DNA of 34,997 nucleotides, taken from contig JAQURC010000003.1 of NCBI GenBank assembly GCA_028715785.1, positions 155,423 to 190,419 on the forward strand, given 5' to 3'. The notes beneath the pieces are model-generated. The model ran no database searches. It saw only the letters and a list, made by a program, of their open reading frames with translations, and was not told the DNA's origin. Below, piece after piece: positions 1 to 6,186 of the stretch. Position 1 is the stretch's first letter. The number at the start of each line of letters is the position of its first letter. The translations under genes and the position numbers were made by a program. This stretch comes from Candidatus Omnitrophota bacterium (GTDB taxonomy: Bacteria; Omnitrophota; Gorgyraeia; Gygaellales; Profunditerraquicolaceae).

Positions 1-278
1 TTGCCTTCTTTGACTAAATTTAAACCGATAACAATCGAAGAATTTCTTTTGCGCCGGACGCTGGTTGCCGCCGATTCGCTCATCTGGATTACTTCCGTGG
101 CATGCCGCACGCTGATCCTGTTGCCGGTATATTTAGCTTTCTTCAAAAGAGCCTCAATTTTTGGCTGGTCTCCAACCAAAATAACATCCACATCATACTC
201 TTTTACCGCAGCCAGACTGCCATCAATAACTACACCAGGGGCATAATCTCCGCCCATAGCATCAACGACTATCTTCAT
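1..278 (-). CDS. plsX: Phosphate acyltransferase PlsX, N-terminal part (cut by window edge)
   Basis: PlsX makes acyl-phosphate from acyl-ACP, the first step of phospholipid synthesis in bacteria that use PlsX/PlsY, and is a peripheral membrane enzyme. The minus-strand reading starts MKIVVDAMGGDYAP, the hallmark N-terminus of the family, then VDVILVGDQPKIEALL and HATEVIQMSESAATSVR, as expected for the first ~92 residues. The ATG at 276-278 is preceded by AGAGGAAA, a good ribosome binding site, 16 bases after the rpmF stop. The rest lies beyond base 1. The order rpmF then plsX is classical across bacteria and supports co-expression of lipid synthesis with L32. Identification is near certain; only the 3' part is unseen. 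Confidence 0.95.
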   Translation of the reverse strand, partial: MKIVVDAMGGDYAPGVVIDGSLAAVKEYDVDVILVGDQPKIEALLKKAKYTGNRISVRHATEVIQMSESAATSVRRKRNSSIVIGLNLVKEG

Positions 279-294
279 CGGATTTTCCTCTTAA

Positions 295-498
295 TTAACG
301 GGATTTTTTCTTCTTCTCTTTTACTTTAATTTCCATGACCTGACGGCCGTCATAATAACCGCAGACCAAACATACCCGGTGCGCCAGCTTAAGCTGTTTG
401 CACTGCGGGCAGGAAATTAAACTGGTTGATTTGACCTTCCAATGCGTACGGCGTTTTCGGCCGCGCGCCGCTGAATGCCTTCGTTTAGGTAATGGCAC
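295..498 (-). CDS. rpmF: 50S ribosomal protein L32
   Basis: Small basic protein of the large ribosomal subunit, 67 residues, a normal length for L32. It starts MPLPKRRHSAARGRKRRTHW, typical of bL32, and carries a zinc-ribbon pattern CPQC (about residues 30-33) and CLVC (about 43-46), so this is the zinc-binding C+ form. The Lys-rich tail KVKEKKKKSR is usual. The ATG lies inside the 3' end of the DUF177 gene (14-base overlap), so translation is probably coupled. The gene sits between yceD/DUF177 and plsX, the conserved neighbourhood of rpmF. Confidence 0.97.
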   Translation of the reverse strand: MPLPKRRHSAARGRKRRTHWKVKSTSLISCPQCKQLKLAHRVCLVCGYYDGRQVMEIKVKEKKKKSR

Positions 499-898
499 AG
501 TTACATCCTCCTTCGTTTTTGTTTTTACCGCATTTTACACAAAGCCCTTTACAGGTTATTTTACATAAAGGCTTTATGGGGTAATCTAAGATTACCTCTT
601 CTCTTATACTGGGATTTAAATCAATAAAGGTGATATCGCTATCCAAGGGAAAACTCAATTGCGCATCTTTATTAAATTCCCATCCGAATTCTTCAAGGCA
701 GCGAGAACAATCCGCGCCAAGAGAGGCCCGGATATTCAATTTTACGGTCAGGGCATTGGTAATCCGGTAAACCTGCGCCTTTATCTTTAAATTAGAACGA
801 GACTTGATTAAATCTGTTTCCAGGTCCAGTTCCGCCGGATCAATCTCTTCTTCTAGATACAGGCCCTCTGCGGGAACCTGATTAACAATTATTTTCAC
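485..898 (-). CDS. yceD: DUF177 (YceD-family) protein linked to L32/rRNA maturation
   Basis: Member of the DUF177/YceD family, almost always encoded just upstream of rpmF and implicated (from plants and E. coli) in 23S rRNA accumulation. Length 137 residues. The central CSRCLEEF segment (about residues 60-67) matches the conserved C-x-R-C-L region. The C-terminus has further cysteines, CKGLCVKCGKN...GGCNC, a probable second metal site. Translation starts at GTG (896-898), sharing one base with the coaD stop (TAGTG), which indicates coupling. The molecular activity of the family is not firmly established. Confidence 0.88.
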   Translation of the reverse strand: MKIIVNQVPAEGLYLEEEIDPAELDLETDLIKSRSNLKIKAQVYRITNALTVKLNIRASLGADCSRCLEEFGWEFNKDAQLSFPLDSDITFIDLNPSIREEVILDYPIKPLCKITCKGLCVKCGKNKNEGGCNCAIT

Positions 899-1389
899 TA
901 TTTTCTGCGTACTGCGTATTTCTTCCGCAAAGCCGAACCGACAAAATCCGGGACAAAACTTGACAGGTCCGCCCCTAAAGCAGCCGCTTCTTTGATCAGT
1001 TTGGCCGATAAATAACTGTAAGATTCATGCGGCATGAGAAAAATCGTCTCAATATCGCTGGAAAGTTTGCGGTTGGTCAAAGCCATCTGGAACTCGTATT
1101 CAAAATCGGAAAGCATGCGCAACCCGCGCACCAGGACTTTTGCCTTCATTTTATGCGCGAAATCCACCACCAAACCGTCAAAATGCGTAACCGTTACCCC
1201 ATCCATGCCTTCAGTAGCTTTTTTAAGCATGGAAACTCTCTCGGCAACCGTAAAGATCGGCTTCTTATGCGGATTATGCGCCACTGCCACAATCACATCG
1301 TGAAAAATTTCATGCGCGCGGCAAATTAAATCAATATGGCCGTTAGTTACCGGATCAAATGTTCCTGGATATATGGCGGTCTGGCACAT
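898..1389 (-). CDS. coaD: Phosphopantetheine adenylyltransferase
   Basis: Catalyses the penultimate step of coenzyme A synthesis, transferring AMP from ATP to 4'-phosphopantetheine in the cytoplasm. The 163 residues match the family length. The N-terminus AIYPGTFDPVTNGHIDLICRA contains the nucleotidyltransferase T-G-H signature (FDPVTNGH, about residues 11-18). The region VLVRGLRMLSDFEYEFQMAL (about 85-105) is the substrate-binding signature, and YSYLSAKLIKEAA near residue 125 is the C-terminal ATP-site motif. It lies between rsmD (2-base gap) and DUF177 (1-base overlap). rsmD-coaD pairing is widespread. No oddities. Confidence 0.96.
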   Translation of the reverse strand: MCQTAIYPGTFDPVTNGHIDLICRAHEIFHDVIVAVAHNPHKKPIFTVAERVSMLKKATEGMDGVTVTHFDGLVVDFAHKMKAKVLVRGLRMLSDFEYEFQMALTNRKLSSDIETIFLMPHESYSYLSAKLIKEAAALGADLSSFVPDFVGSALRKKYAVRRK

Positions 1390-1391
1390 CT

Positions 1392-1934
1392 TTACTCTTT
1401 CTTCCTGAAAATTGAAAGCCAGGTATCTCCATACTTGGCTTCTTTGATTAAACTGAAATTCAGGCTGTTTTTTGGCAGTAATTCCGCCTTAAAATGCTGC
1501 ACTACTATCAAACCATGAGGCGACAATATATCATAACCCTCCAGGGTTTGCAAGATTTTTTTTGCCATATCCTTGTGGTAAGGCGGGTCAATAAATATGA
1601 TGTCAAAGCTCTTTTTATCCAAAGACAGCAGCTTAACTGCTTTATCTGCCTCCAAATGGTAGAGATTGCAGCCAGAAGCTTTAAGCAGCTCAATATTCTT
1701 CTTGATGGCGAGGATGGAATCCCGGTTACTCTCAACTATCGTCAGTTCACCGGCACCGCGGGAGAGCGCCTCAAGCCCAACCGCCCCTGAACCGGCAAAA
1801 ATCTCTAAAAATGTTAATCCGCTGATATCCCCCAGTATATCAAAAACCGCCTTACGCACCTTATCCTGGGTCGGCCGGATACCCTTAGGCATATAGACTT
1901 TACGGTTGCGGTATTTTCCTGTAGTTATTCTCAT
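1392..1934 (-). CDS. rsmD: 16S rRNA (guanine(966)-N2)-methyltransferase RsmD
   Basis: Rossmann-fold SAM-dependent enzyme that methylates G966 of 16S rRNA during 30S assembly. Length 180 residues, as expected. The N-terminus MRITTGKYRNRKVYMPKGIRP is the RsmD signature, with RPTQDKVRKAVFDIL next. The SAM motif I is LEIFAGSGAVGLEALSRGA (about residues 42-60), and the catalytic motif IV is FIDPPY (about 114-119). The ATG is one base after the recG stop. The gene sits in the recG-rsmD-coaD block, a common arrangement in several phyla. Confidence 0.95.
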   Translation of the reverse strand: MRITTGKYRNRKVYMPKGIRPTQDKVRKAVFDILGDISGLTFLEIFAGSGAVGLEALSRGAGELTIVESNRDSILAIKKNIELLKASGCNLYHLEADKAVKLLSLDKKSFDIIFIDPPYHKDMAKKILQTLEGYDILSPHGLIVVQHFKAELLPKNSLNFSLIKEAKYGDTWLSIFRKKE

Positions 1935-1935
1935 C

Positions 1936-4014
1936 TTAACCCACCAGCATCATTGATTCATACTCCGGAAATCGCTGTAAAAGTTTTTCTTTCAATAATT
2001 GATGCGCGCGGTCTTCCAGCCGGACATCTTGCTTAATCAAAGCAATAGCTTCTTCTCTGGCGGCTTTAAGCAAATGCATCTGGGTTAAGGGATTGGCAAT
2101 CTTTAATTCGGCCAAACCGTGCTGGCGGCTGCCAAAAAATTCACCCGGCCCTCTGATCTTTAAATCTTCTTCCGAGATCCGGAAACCGTCGGTTGAAGCC
2201 AGCATCGCTTCCAGGCGCGCCTTGGCCTCCTGGGTTTGGCCGTCAGAAATAAGCACACAGAAAGACTGCAAATTGCCCCTGCCGATCCTGCCGCGTAACT
2301 GATGCAGCTGGCTTAGGCCAAAACGCTCGGCAAAAGCAATAATCATACAGGTAGCATTGGGAATGTCAATACCTACTTCAAGAATAGAGGTTGAAACTAA
2401 AAGATCCAACTCCCGGTTTTTAAATTTAAGCATGGCCGCTTCCTGCGTTTTAGTTTTTAACTGGCCGTGGATTAAGCCCAGCCGAAAATCCTTAAACTCC
2501 CCCGCCTTAAGTTCGGCAAACATTTTTTTGGCTCCGGCAATGTCTAAAGCGTAAGACTCTTCGATTACCGGATAAATAATATAGGCCTGGCGCCGGTAAT
2601 TAAGCTCCTCTTTAGCAATGGCGTATGCTTTTTTGCTGCTCTGCTGGCTAAAAAGCAGGGTCTTGATCGGAAGGCGGCCGGCAGGCAGCTCATTAATTAC
2701 CGAAATATCCAGGTCCCCGTAAAGAGTGATTGCCAGGGTGCGCGGAATCGGAGTGGCGGTCATAATCAAAACATCCGGATTATTTCCTTTCTTGGGCAGA
2801 AGCGCTCTTTGCCCAACGCCAAATTTGTGCTGTTCATCGATGACAATAAAACCTAAATTCTTAAAACTTAATTCCTCTTGAAGCAAGGCGTGCGTGCCGA
2901 TAATCAGGTCGATTCTTCCCGCTTTTAAATCACGGTATATATTTTCCTTTTCTTTATCCTGGCCGACCAATAAACCGACGCGTAATTTGCGGCCGGCAAA
3001 AGTTAATCCTGCCAGCTGAGCTGATATTTTTTCATAATGCTGCCGGACAAGTATCTCGGTCGGGGCCATAAACGCCGCCTGATACCCGCCCTGAATGGCA
3101 GCTAAACAAGCTAAGGTGGCGACTACGGTTTTTCCTGACCCGACATCCCCCTGCAAAAGCCTCTGCATCGCCTGCGGAGATGCCATATCCTTTTTTATTT
3201 CCGCCAGAACCTTCTCCTGGGCGCCGGTTAATTTAAAAGGCAGCCCGGAAATAAAATCATCGACTAATTTTCCTTCGACAGAATGTTGGATTCCTTTTTT
3301 TTCTTTACGGCTTAACTTCCTTAAAACCAGCGGCAGTTGAAAAATAAAAAACTCCTCAAAACTTAAACGCCGGTGCGCCTGTTTCTGTAAATCCAAATCC
3401 TGCGGGAAATGGATATTTAACAGGCTCTGCGCCAAATTAAGCAGGTTATTGCGGGTGCGCAGGTCATAGGTCAGCGGGTCATTAATTTTGGGCAAATAGC
3501 CGTCCAGGGTATTCTTGATCAGCGAGCGCATACTGCGCTGGCTAAAACCTTGCGGCAAAATATAAACCGGCACGATCCTGCCGATATTTAAAGAGTCTTC
3601 ATCCTGGCTATCGATAACTTCAAACTCCGGATTATTCATCTGCAGCCGGCCATCATATCGCTCAACTTTTCCATAGAGGATCAGGGATGCGCCGACTTTA
3701 AGGTATTCCTTAAGATACGGTTGATTAAACCAAACGCAGGAAATTTTACCGGTGCCATCCTCAAGGGCTGCCTCGGTGATGCTAAAGCTGCGCCTGCGCC
3801 AGGAGTTGCGCTGGCCTCCGGCTAAAACCTGGGCTTTAATGGTATAAATCTGGCCCTCTTTAAGGGCGGATATACTGGCAAAATTGGTGCGGTCTTCGTA
3901 GCGGCGCGGAAAATAATACAACAGGTCTTCGATAGTCTTGACACCCCTGGCCTCAAAGCTTTTGGCGCGCTTTGGGCCGATACCCTTAAGATATTGGATG
4001 GCTGTAGTTTGCAT
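1936..4014 (-). CDS. recG: ATP-dependent DNA helicase RecG
   Basis: Superfamily 2 helicase that remodels stalled replication forks and Holliday junctions. It has 692 residues, full length. Order: N-terminal wedge with an OB-fold (about 45-145), then helicase domain 1 with Walker A GDVGSGKT (289-296) and Walker B DEQH (393-396), TATPIPRTLAITLYGDLD as motif III, then domain 2 with VGIDIPNAT and QLHQLRGRIGRG (motif VI), and the RecG C-terminal region. The ATG at 4012-4014 begins MQTTAIQYLKGIGPKRA, with a helix-hairpin-helix-like start. A TATAAT box lies only about 10 bases upstream of the ATG, so the message may have almost no leader. It heads the housekeeping operon. Confidence 0.97.
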   Translation of the reverse strand: MQTTAIQYLKGIGPKRAKSFEARGVKTIEDLLYYFPRRYEDRTNFASISALKEGQIYTIKAQVLAGGQRNSWRRRSFSITEAALEDGTGKISCVWFNQPYLKEYLKVGASLILYGKVERYDGRLQMNNPEFEVIDSQDEDSLNIGRIVPVYILPQGFSQRSMRSLIKNTLDGYLPKINDPLTYDLRTRNNLLNLAQSLLNIHFPQDLDLQKQAHRRLSFEEFFIFQLPLVLRKLSRKEKKGIQHSVEGKLVDDFISGLPFKLTGAQEKVLAEIKKDMASPQAMQRLLQGDVGSGKTVVATLACLAAIQGGYQAAFMAPTEILVRQHYEKISAQLAGLTFAGRKLRVGLLVGQDKEKENIYRDLKAGRIDLIIGTHALLQEELSFKNLGFIVIDEQHKFGVGQRALLPKKGNNPDVLIMTATPIPRTLAITLYGDLDISVINELPAGRLPIKTLLFSQQSSKKAYAIAKEELNYRRQAYIIYPVIEESYALDIAGAKKMFAELKAGEFKDFRLGLIHGQLKTKTQEAAMLKFKNRELDLLVSTSILEVGIDIPNATCMIIAFAERFGLSQLHQLRGRIGRGNLQSFCVLISDGQTQEAKARLEAMLASTDGFRISEEDLKIRGPGEFFGSRQHGLAELKIANPLTQMHLLKAAREEAIALIKQDVRLEDRAHQLLKEKLLQRFPEYESMMLVG

Positions 4015-4023
4015 TCTGGGATT

Positions 4024-4029
4024 ATTATA
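4024..4029 (-). promoter_or_regulatory. Candidate -10 box for the recG operon
   Basis: TATAAT on the minus strand, 9 bases from the recG ATG. No clear -35 is visible at the right spacing. If used, transcription would start within a few bases of the ATG, giving a leaderless or nearly leaderless message. The call rests on one hexamer in an AT-rich stretch, so it is weak. Confidence 0.35.
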
Positions 4030-4053
4030 CTATAAAATTTATTTTAGGGGGAC

Positions 4054-4082
4054 TTGAAATTTGGATATTTATGTGGCATACT
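4054..4082 (+). promoter_or_regulatory. Candidate plus-strand promoter for a small RNA
   Basis: TTGAAA (4054-4059) and CATACT (4077-4082) are separated by exactly 17 bases, matching 5/6 and 4/6 of the sigma-70 consensus. The predicted start would be near 4089. It points into a stretch with no plus-strand gene that ends in a terminator, which makes a short transcript plausible. Confidence 0.4.
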
Positions 4083-4088
4083 TATTTT

Positions 4089-4195
4089 AGAGAGGTGAGA
4101 GAAGTTAACGTAACAGGAGGCTCAGAAACGATAGCGAAGGCTATTAGGCCTATCACCTACAAGAAAACCCCGGTAACATTCGGGGCTTTTTTGTT
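4089..4195 (+). ncRNA. Candidate structured small RNA (family not recognised)
   Basis: No coding frame explains this stretch on the plus strand, yet it folds well by eye. An outer stem AGGTGA/TCACCT (4093-4098 with 4153-4158) encloses GTTA-ACG-TAAC (4104-4114) and ATAGC-GAAG-GCTAT (4131-4144). GATAG at 4130-4134 could instead pair with CTATC at 4150-4154, so two folds compete. A CCCCG/CGGGG hairpin with a T run follows, and a promoter-like pair precedes it. It does not match the consensus of any riboswitch I can recall. It overlaps, antisense, the 3' end of the open frame that contains the ORF6N remnant. Existence as an RNA is an inference. Confidence 0.35.
4168..4192 (+). terminator. Rho-independent terminator ending the candidate small RNA
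   Basis: CCCCG (4168-4172), 8-base loop, CGGGG (4181-4185), then C and six T. Upstream AAAA can add pairs to the T run. On the minus strand the same hairpin is followed by TTTTCTTG, so it may act in both directions and stop transcripts leaving the ORF6N remnant. Confidence 0.6.
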
Positions 4196-4199
4196 TGTA

Positions 4200-4319
4200 G
4201 TTAAGCACAGTATCTTTCCCTAAAGATGGTATCACATTTTGTGATACCAAGCTTTTTACTTCTTCATCCGTAAGCTGAAATATAAAATCTTCTAGCCTCC
4301 TTCTAAAGAGGATCACCAA
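4200..4319 (-). pseudogene. ORF6N-domain gene fragment
   Basis: The minus-strand frame reads RRRLEDFIFQLTDEEVKSLVSQNVIPSLGKD. This matches the middle of an ORF6N domain and aligns with ERFPEDFMFLLKREEIMNLSQFVISS in the intact gene at 5489-6049. The N-terminal third (VIERKIFLIRGHKV... to AVRRNV) and the FTEQGVAML portion are missing. Beyond LGKDTV the open frame runs on to 4122 through terminator and RNA-like sequence with no homology, so I do not treat that extension as protein. Its 5' side abuts a terminator closely similar to the one upstream of the intact copy. Probably a decayed second copy of an ORF6N unit. Confidence 0.65.
4227..4249. repeat. Palindrome inside the ORF6N fragment
   Basis: Perfect inverted repeat with 10-base arms (TGGTATCACA / TGTGATACCA) around a 3-base centre. 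It covers the codons for LVSQNVIP. The intact ORF6N gene has a 13-base-arm palindrome at the same codons, with the shared core TATCACA-N3-TGTGATA and different flanking arm bases. Confidence 0.85.
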
Positions 4320-4322
4320 AAA

Positions 4323-4348
4323 TAAAAATCCCCGACAAAACGTCAGGG
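4323..4348 (-). terminator. Terminator between the methyltransferase gene and the ORF6N fragment
   Basis: On the minus strand CCCTGAC, a 5-base loop and GTCGGGG form a 7-pair stem (one G-T), followed by ATTTTTATT. It lies about 90 bases past the methyltransferase stop. The plus-strand segment AATAAAAATCCCCGACAAAA is identical to 20 bases of the terminator at 6099-6126. Confidence 0.7.
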
Positions 4349-4410
4349 CTGATTTATCATATCAAGGAGAAGTGTTGCCCTATTTTCCTTTTATCGCTTC
4401 ATTATATTTT

Positions 4411-4437
4411 AAAAAACCGAAATGTCCCTAGTTTTTT
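4411..4437. repeat. GGGAC-type repeat-like sequence at the methyltransferase 3' end
   Basis: Immediately after the methyltransferase stop the minus strand reads AAAAAACTAGGGACATTTCG and continues GTTTTTT. The CTAGGGAC core resembles CTAGGGGAC at 7151-7159 and TAGGGACAG at 6178-6186, which also sit at gene ends. Similar sequences occur as dispersed REP-like elements in related genomes, from memory; no transposase is in this window. Confidence 0.45.
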
Positions 4438-5175
4438 CTATTCATCCTTCCTTGCCTCAATAATCAAATGCCTGCCAAAAAGCAACTCTTTTGATAGCAA
4501 TATTTTATTTATTCTTCCATAATCTATCCCTCTCTTTTTAAGAGAGCGCTTTTCTTTCTGCCAAGCCTGAAAAAGCATCATCGGAAGGATAAAACCTAAA
4601 CCAAATCCTTCATAGATACTGGTAAAAATAGTGCTGATTTTAAATCCGCTTGCAGCCAAAAGATACTCCAGTTCTTGATACCTGTATGGCACAAGGTGCA
4701 AGTTAAAAATAACCTCTCTAGGATTCTTAGTTTGATCTAACGGAGGTTCTCTAAAATATTCATAAGCGCCCTCAAAAAGGAAACGGAACCTTGATTTAAG
4801 ACTCAAGATATTGGGTGCGGATAAAATAAGTGAGCCGCTGTTTTTAATAATGCGGTTTATTTCCGGGATTACCGCATAAGGATTCCTTAGATGTTCTACA
4901 ACTTCCATTAGCAAAACATAATCAAAACAATCATCGGAAAAAGGCATTACTTTTGTTATGTCGCAATGCTTAAATTCTATTTCATTTTTATATTTAAACC
5001 TTGCCGAATCAATATCTCCTGCCACAACATCAAATCCTAAGTCTTTCAGCCTTTTCCCGTAATCTCCATCTCCACAGCCTAAATCCAATACCTTGCCTTT
5101 TGGAAGATTAGTAAATAACGCACTAACGGCTTCAAGAAGGTAATTTTGTTTATTTTTCCTCACATTCGCTTTCAT
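4438..5175 (-). CDS. Class I SAM-dependent methyltransferase (Methyltransf_11 type)
   Basis: 245-residue Rossmann-fold methyltransferase of unknown substrate. Motif I is VLDLGCGDGDYGKRL (about residues 30-44), then VVAGDIDSARF with the acidic residue that binds the SAM ribose, FKHCDI, and FDYVLLMEVVEHLRNP (about 85-101), followed by PEINRIIKNSGSLILSAPN. The C-terminal part with YRYQELEYLLAASGF resembles UbiE/sugar or lipid-modifying methyltransferases, but the substrate cannot be read from sequence. The ATG has no Shine-Dalgarno and lies about 13 bases past a consensus promoter. It is divergent from the XRE regulator and more AT-rich than recG or pgi, compatible with acquisition. Family sure, role unknown. 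Confidence 0.85.
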   Translation of the reverse strand: MKANVRKNKQNYLLEAVSALFTNLPKGKVLDLGCGDGDYGKRLKDLGFDVVAGDIDSARFKYKNEIEFKHCDITKVMPFSDDCFDYVLLMEVVEHLRNPYAVIPEINRIIKNSGSLILSAPNILSLKSRFRFLFEGAYEYFREPPLDQTKNPREVIFNLHLVPYRYQELEYLLAASGFKISTIFTSIYEGFGLGFILPMMLFQAWQKEKRSLKKRGIDYGRINKILLSKELLFGRHLIIEARKDE

Positions 5176-5188
5176 ATAATTAGGATCG

Positions 5189-5218
5189 ATTATACACCAT
5201 CATATGTGGGGGTGTCAA
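5189..5218 (-). promoter_or_regulatory. Consensus sigma-70 promoter of the methyltransferase gene
   Basis: On the minus strand TTGACA (5213-5218) and TATAAT (5189-5194) are both perfect consensus hexamers, 18 bases apart. The ATG is at 5175, so the leader would be very short. A promoter this strong usually implies repression, and the divergent XRE gene is the obvious candidate. Confidence 0.7.
5194..5215. promoter_or_regulatory. Candidate operator in the methyltransferase/XRE intergenic region
   Basis: Inverted repeat ACACC (5194-5198) and GGTGT (5211-5215) with CATATG near its centre. It lies between the -35 and -10 boxes, where a bound protein would block RNA polymerase. The arms are only 5 bases, so chance is possible. 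Confidence 0.35.
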
Positions 5219-5248
5219 ATATTAAAATACCGTGTAGGATTATAAAGT

Positions 5249-5464
5249 ATGAATGCTTCAGCCGGAACACAATTGGGTAAGAGGATTAAAGAGTGGCGTA
5301 GGAAACGGGGGATTACGCAGGAACAACTAGCCGAACTTATAGAAACTAGCTATAAATACATTCAAAGAATCGAAGGGAAAAACCCTCCCGATATACGATT
5401 AACTACGATTTTAAGACTTGCCAAAGCATTAAAAATAAAACCTGCTGAGCTGTTGAGGTTTTGA
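5249..5464 (+). CDS. XRE-family helix-turn-helix regulator
   Basis: 71-residue single-domain DNA-binding protein of the Cro/CI type, the only clear plus-strand gene in the window. It reads LGKRIKEWRRKRGITQEQLAELIETSYKYIQRIEGKNPPDIRLTTILRLAKALKIKPAELL, a complete five-helix HTH_3 domain (about residues 9-69): ITQEQLAELI is helix 2, and SYKYIQRIE the recognition helix. There is no second domain for a ligand or protease. AGGA lies 9 bases before the ATG. It is divergent from the methyltransferase gene and probably represses that promoter and/or itself; alternatively it is a remnant of a mobile element controller. Confidence 0.88.
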   Translation: MNASAGTQLGKRIKEWRRKRGITQEQLAELIETSYKYIQRIEGKNPPDIRLTTILRLAKALKIKPAELLRF

Positions 5465-5488
5465 CCCATCTCTAATACATAATATAAA

Positions 5489-6049
5489 CTATAGACCATT
5501 TCTATTTATCACTACCTCATCTTTTTTAAAACCCCGCCTTGGAGCGCGAAAACCTTCTACTACTCTTTCTTTCAATCTAGGCGGCTTCATCAGTTGACGG
5601 ATCGCTTCAAAAATATTCTGTATTGCTTCATCATGCTTTCCGACTCTCCGTTCCAGCTCTTCTAATTTATGTATTAACTCCTTATGTGAAGATAAAATCT
5701 GACGCAATTTCACAAATGCCCGCATAATGGCGATATTCACATGTATGGCCTTTTTGCTGCGTAAGACGCTTGAGAGCATTGCCACCCCTTGCTCGGTAAA
5801 AGCGTAAACGTTGGGAGCGTGTTTCAATTTAGAACTTATCACAAATTGTGATAAGTTCATAATTTCCTCCCTCTTCAATAAAAACATGAAATCTTCAGGA
5901 AATCTTTCAACATTACGCCTAACTGCTTGGGTCAATGCGCTAGTAGCAACTCCGTAAAGCTGAGCAAGATGGTTACTCAACATGACCTTGTGCCCGCGTA
6001 TCAAGAAAATCTTCCGCTCAATCACTTCATCCGGAATGATAATTTTCAT
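5489..6049 (-). CDS. ORF6N-domain protein
   Basis: 186 residues. The first ~95 form an ORF6N domain: VIERKIFLIRGHKVMLSNHLAQLYGV, ALTQAVRRNVERFPEDFMFLL, then YAFTEQGVAMLSSVLRSKKAIHVNIAIMRAF. ORF6N is related to KilA-N/Bro antirepressor-type DNA-binding domains of phages. The C-terminal part (LSSHKELIHKLEELERRVGKHDEAIQNIFEAIRQL) is a predicted coiled coil, then a basic tail. Chromosomal copies are common in some uncultured phyla, and their function is unknown. AGGATGTGACGA precedes the ATG. A 27-base palindrome sits inside the coding region at the NLSQFVISS codons. A partial relative lies at 4200-4319. Domain call is secure; role unknown, with DNA binding likely. Confidence 0.88.
   Translation of the reverse strand: MKIIIPDEVIERKIFLIRGHKVMLSNHLAQLYGVATSALTQAVRRNVERFPEDFMFLLKREEIMNLSQFVISSKLKHAPNVYAFTEQGVAMLSSVLRSKKAIHVNIAIMRAFVKLRQILSSHKELIHKLEELERRVGKHDEAIQNIFEAIRQLMKPPRLKERVVEGFRAPRRGFKKDEVVINRNGL
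5832..5858. repeat. 27-base palindrome inside the intact ORF6N gene
   Basis: Perfect inverted repeat: 13-base arms GAACTTATCACAA and TTGTGATAAGTTC with one central base. It is in frame with the codons for NLSQFVISS. It is much longer than expected by chance in coding sequence and occurs at the same protein position as the palindrome at 4227-4249. Confidence 0.9.
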
Positions 6050-6098
6050 TCGTCACATCCTATCATAATAGACGTAGGAGATAACAAAATCTAACATC

Positions 6099-6126
6099 AA
6101 TAAAAATCCCCGACAAAATATCGGGG
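6099..6126 (-). terminator. Terminator between dus and the ORF6N gene
   Basis: On the minus strand CCCCGA, a 7-base loop and TCGGGG, followed by ATTTTTATT. It terminates transcripts leaving dus about 55 bases after the stop. It shares 20 identical bases (AATAAAAATCCCCGACAAAA on the plus strand) with the terminator at 4323-4348. Confidence 0.75.
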
Positions 6127-6164
6127 CTAATTTAGGATATTAGAAACACTGACTATTTTATTAT

Positions 6165-6186
6165 GGGAAAATGGTCGCTGTCCCTA
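6165..6186. repeat. GGGAC-type repeat-like sequence overlapping the dus stop codon
   Basis: Minus strand reads TAGGGACAGCGACC then ATTTTCCC; the TAG is the dus stop codon. GGGA and TCCC pair across 12 bases. The motif resembles short dispersed repeats seen in several bacterial phyla, from memory. It may have been inserted at, or have replaced, the original 3' end of dus. Confidence 0.45.

Noticed and set aside
4161-4195. Interpretation of the 4089-4195 RNA as a known c-di-GMP, M-box or lysine riboswitch
   Set aside because: Some short words match by eye, but the conserved cores of those classes are missing and no plus-strand gene follows.
4122-4319. A 65-codon minus-strand frame as a functional gene
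   Set aside because: Only residues encoded by about 4200-4319 resemble ORF6N; the rest runs through a terminator and RNA-like sequence, and both ends of the domain are missing.
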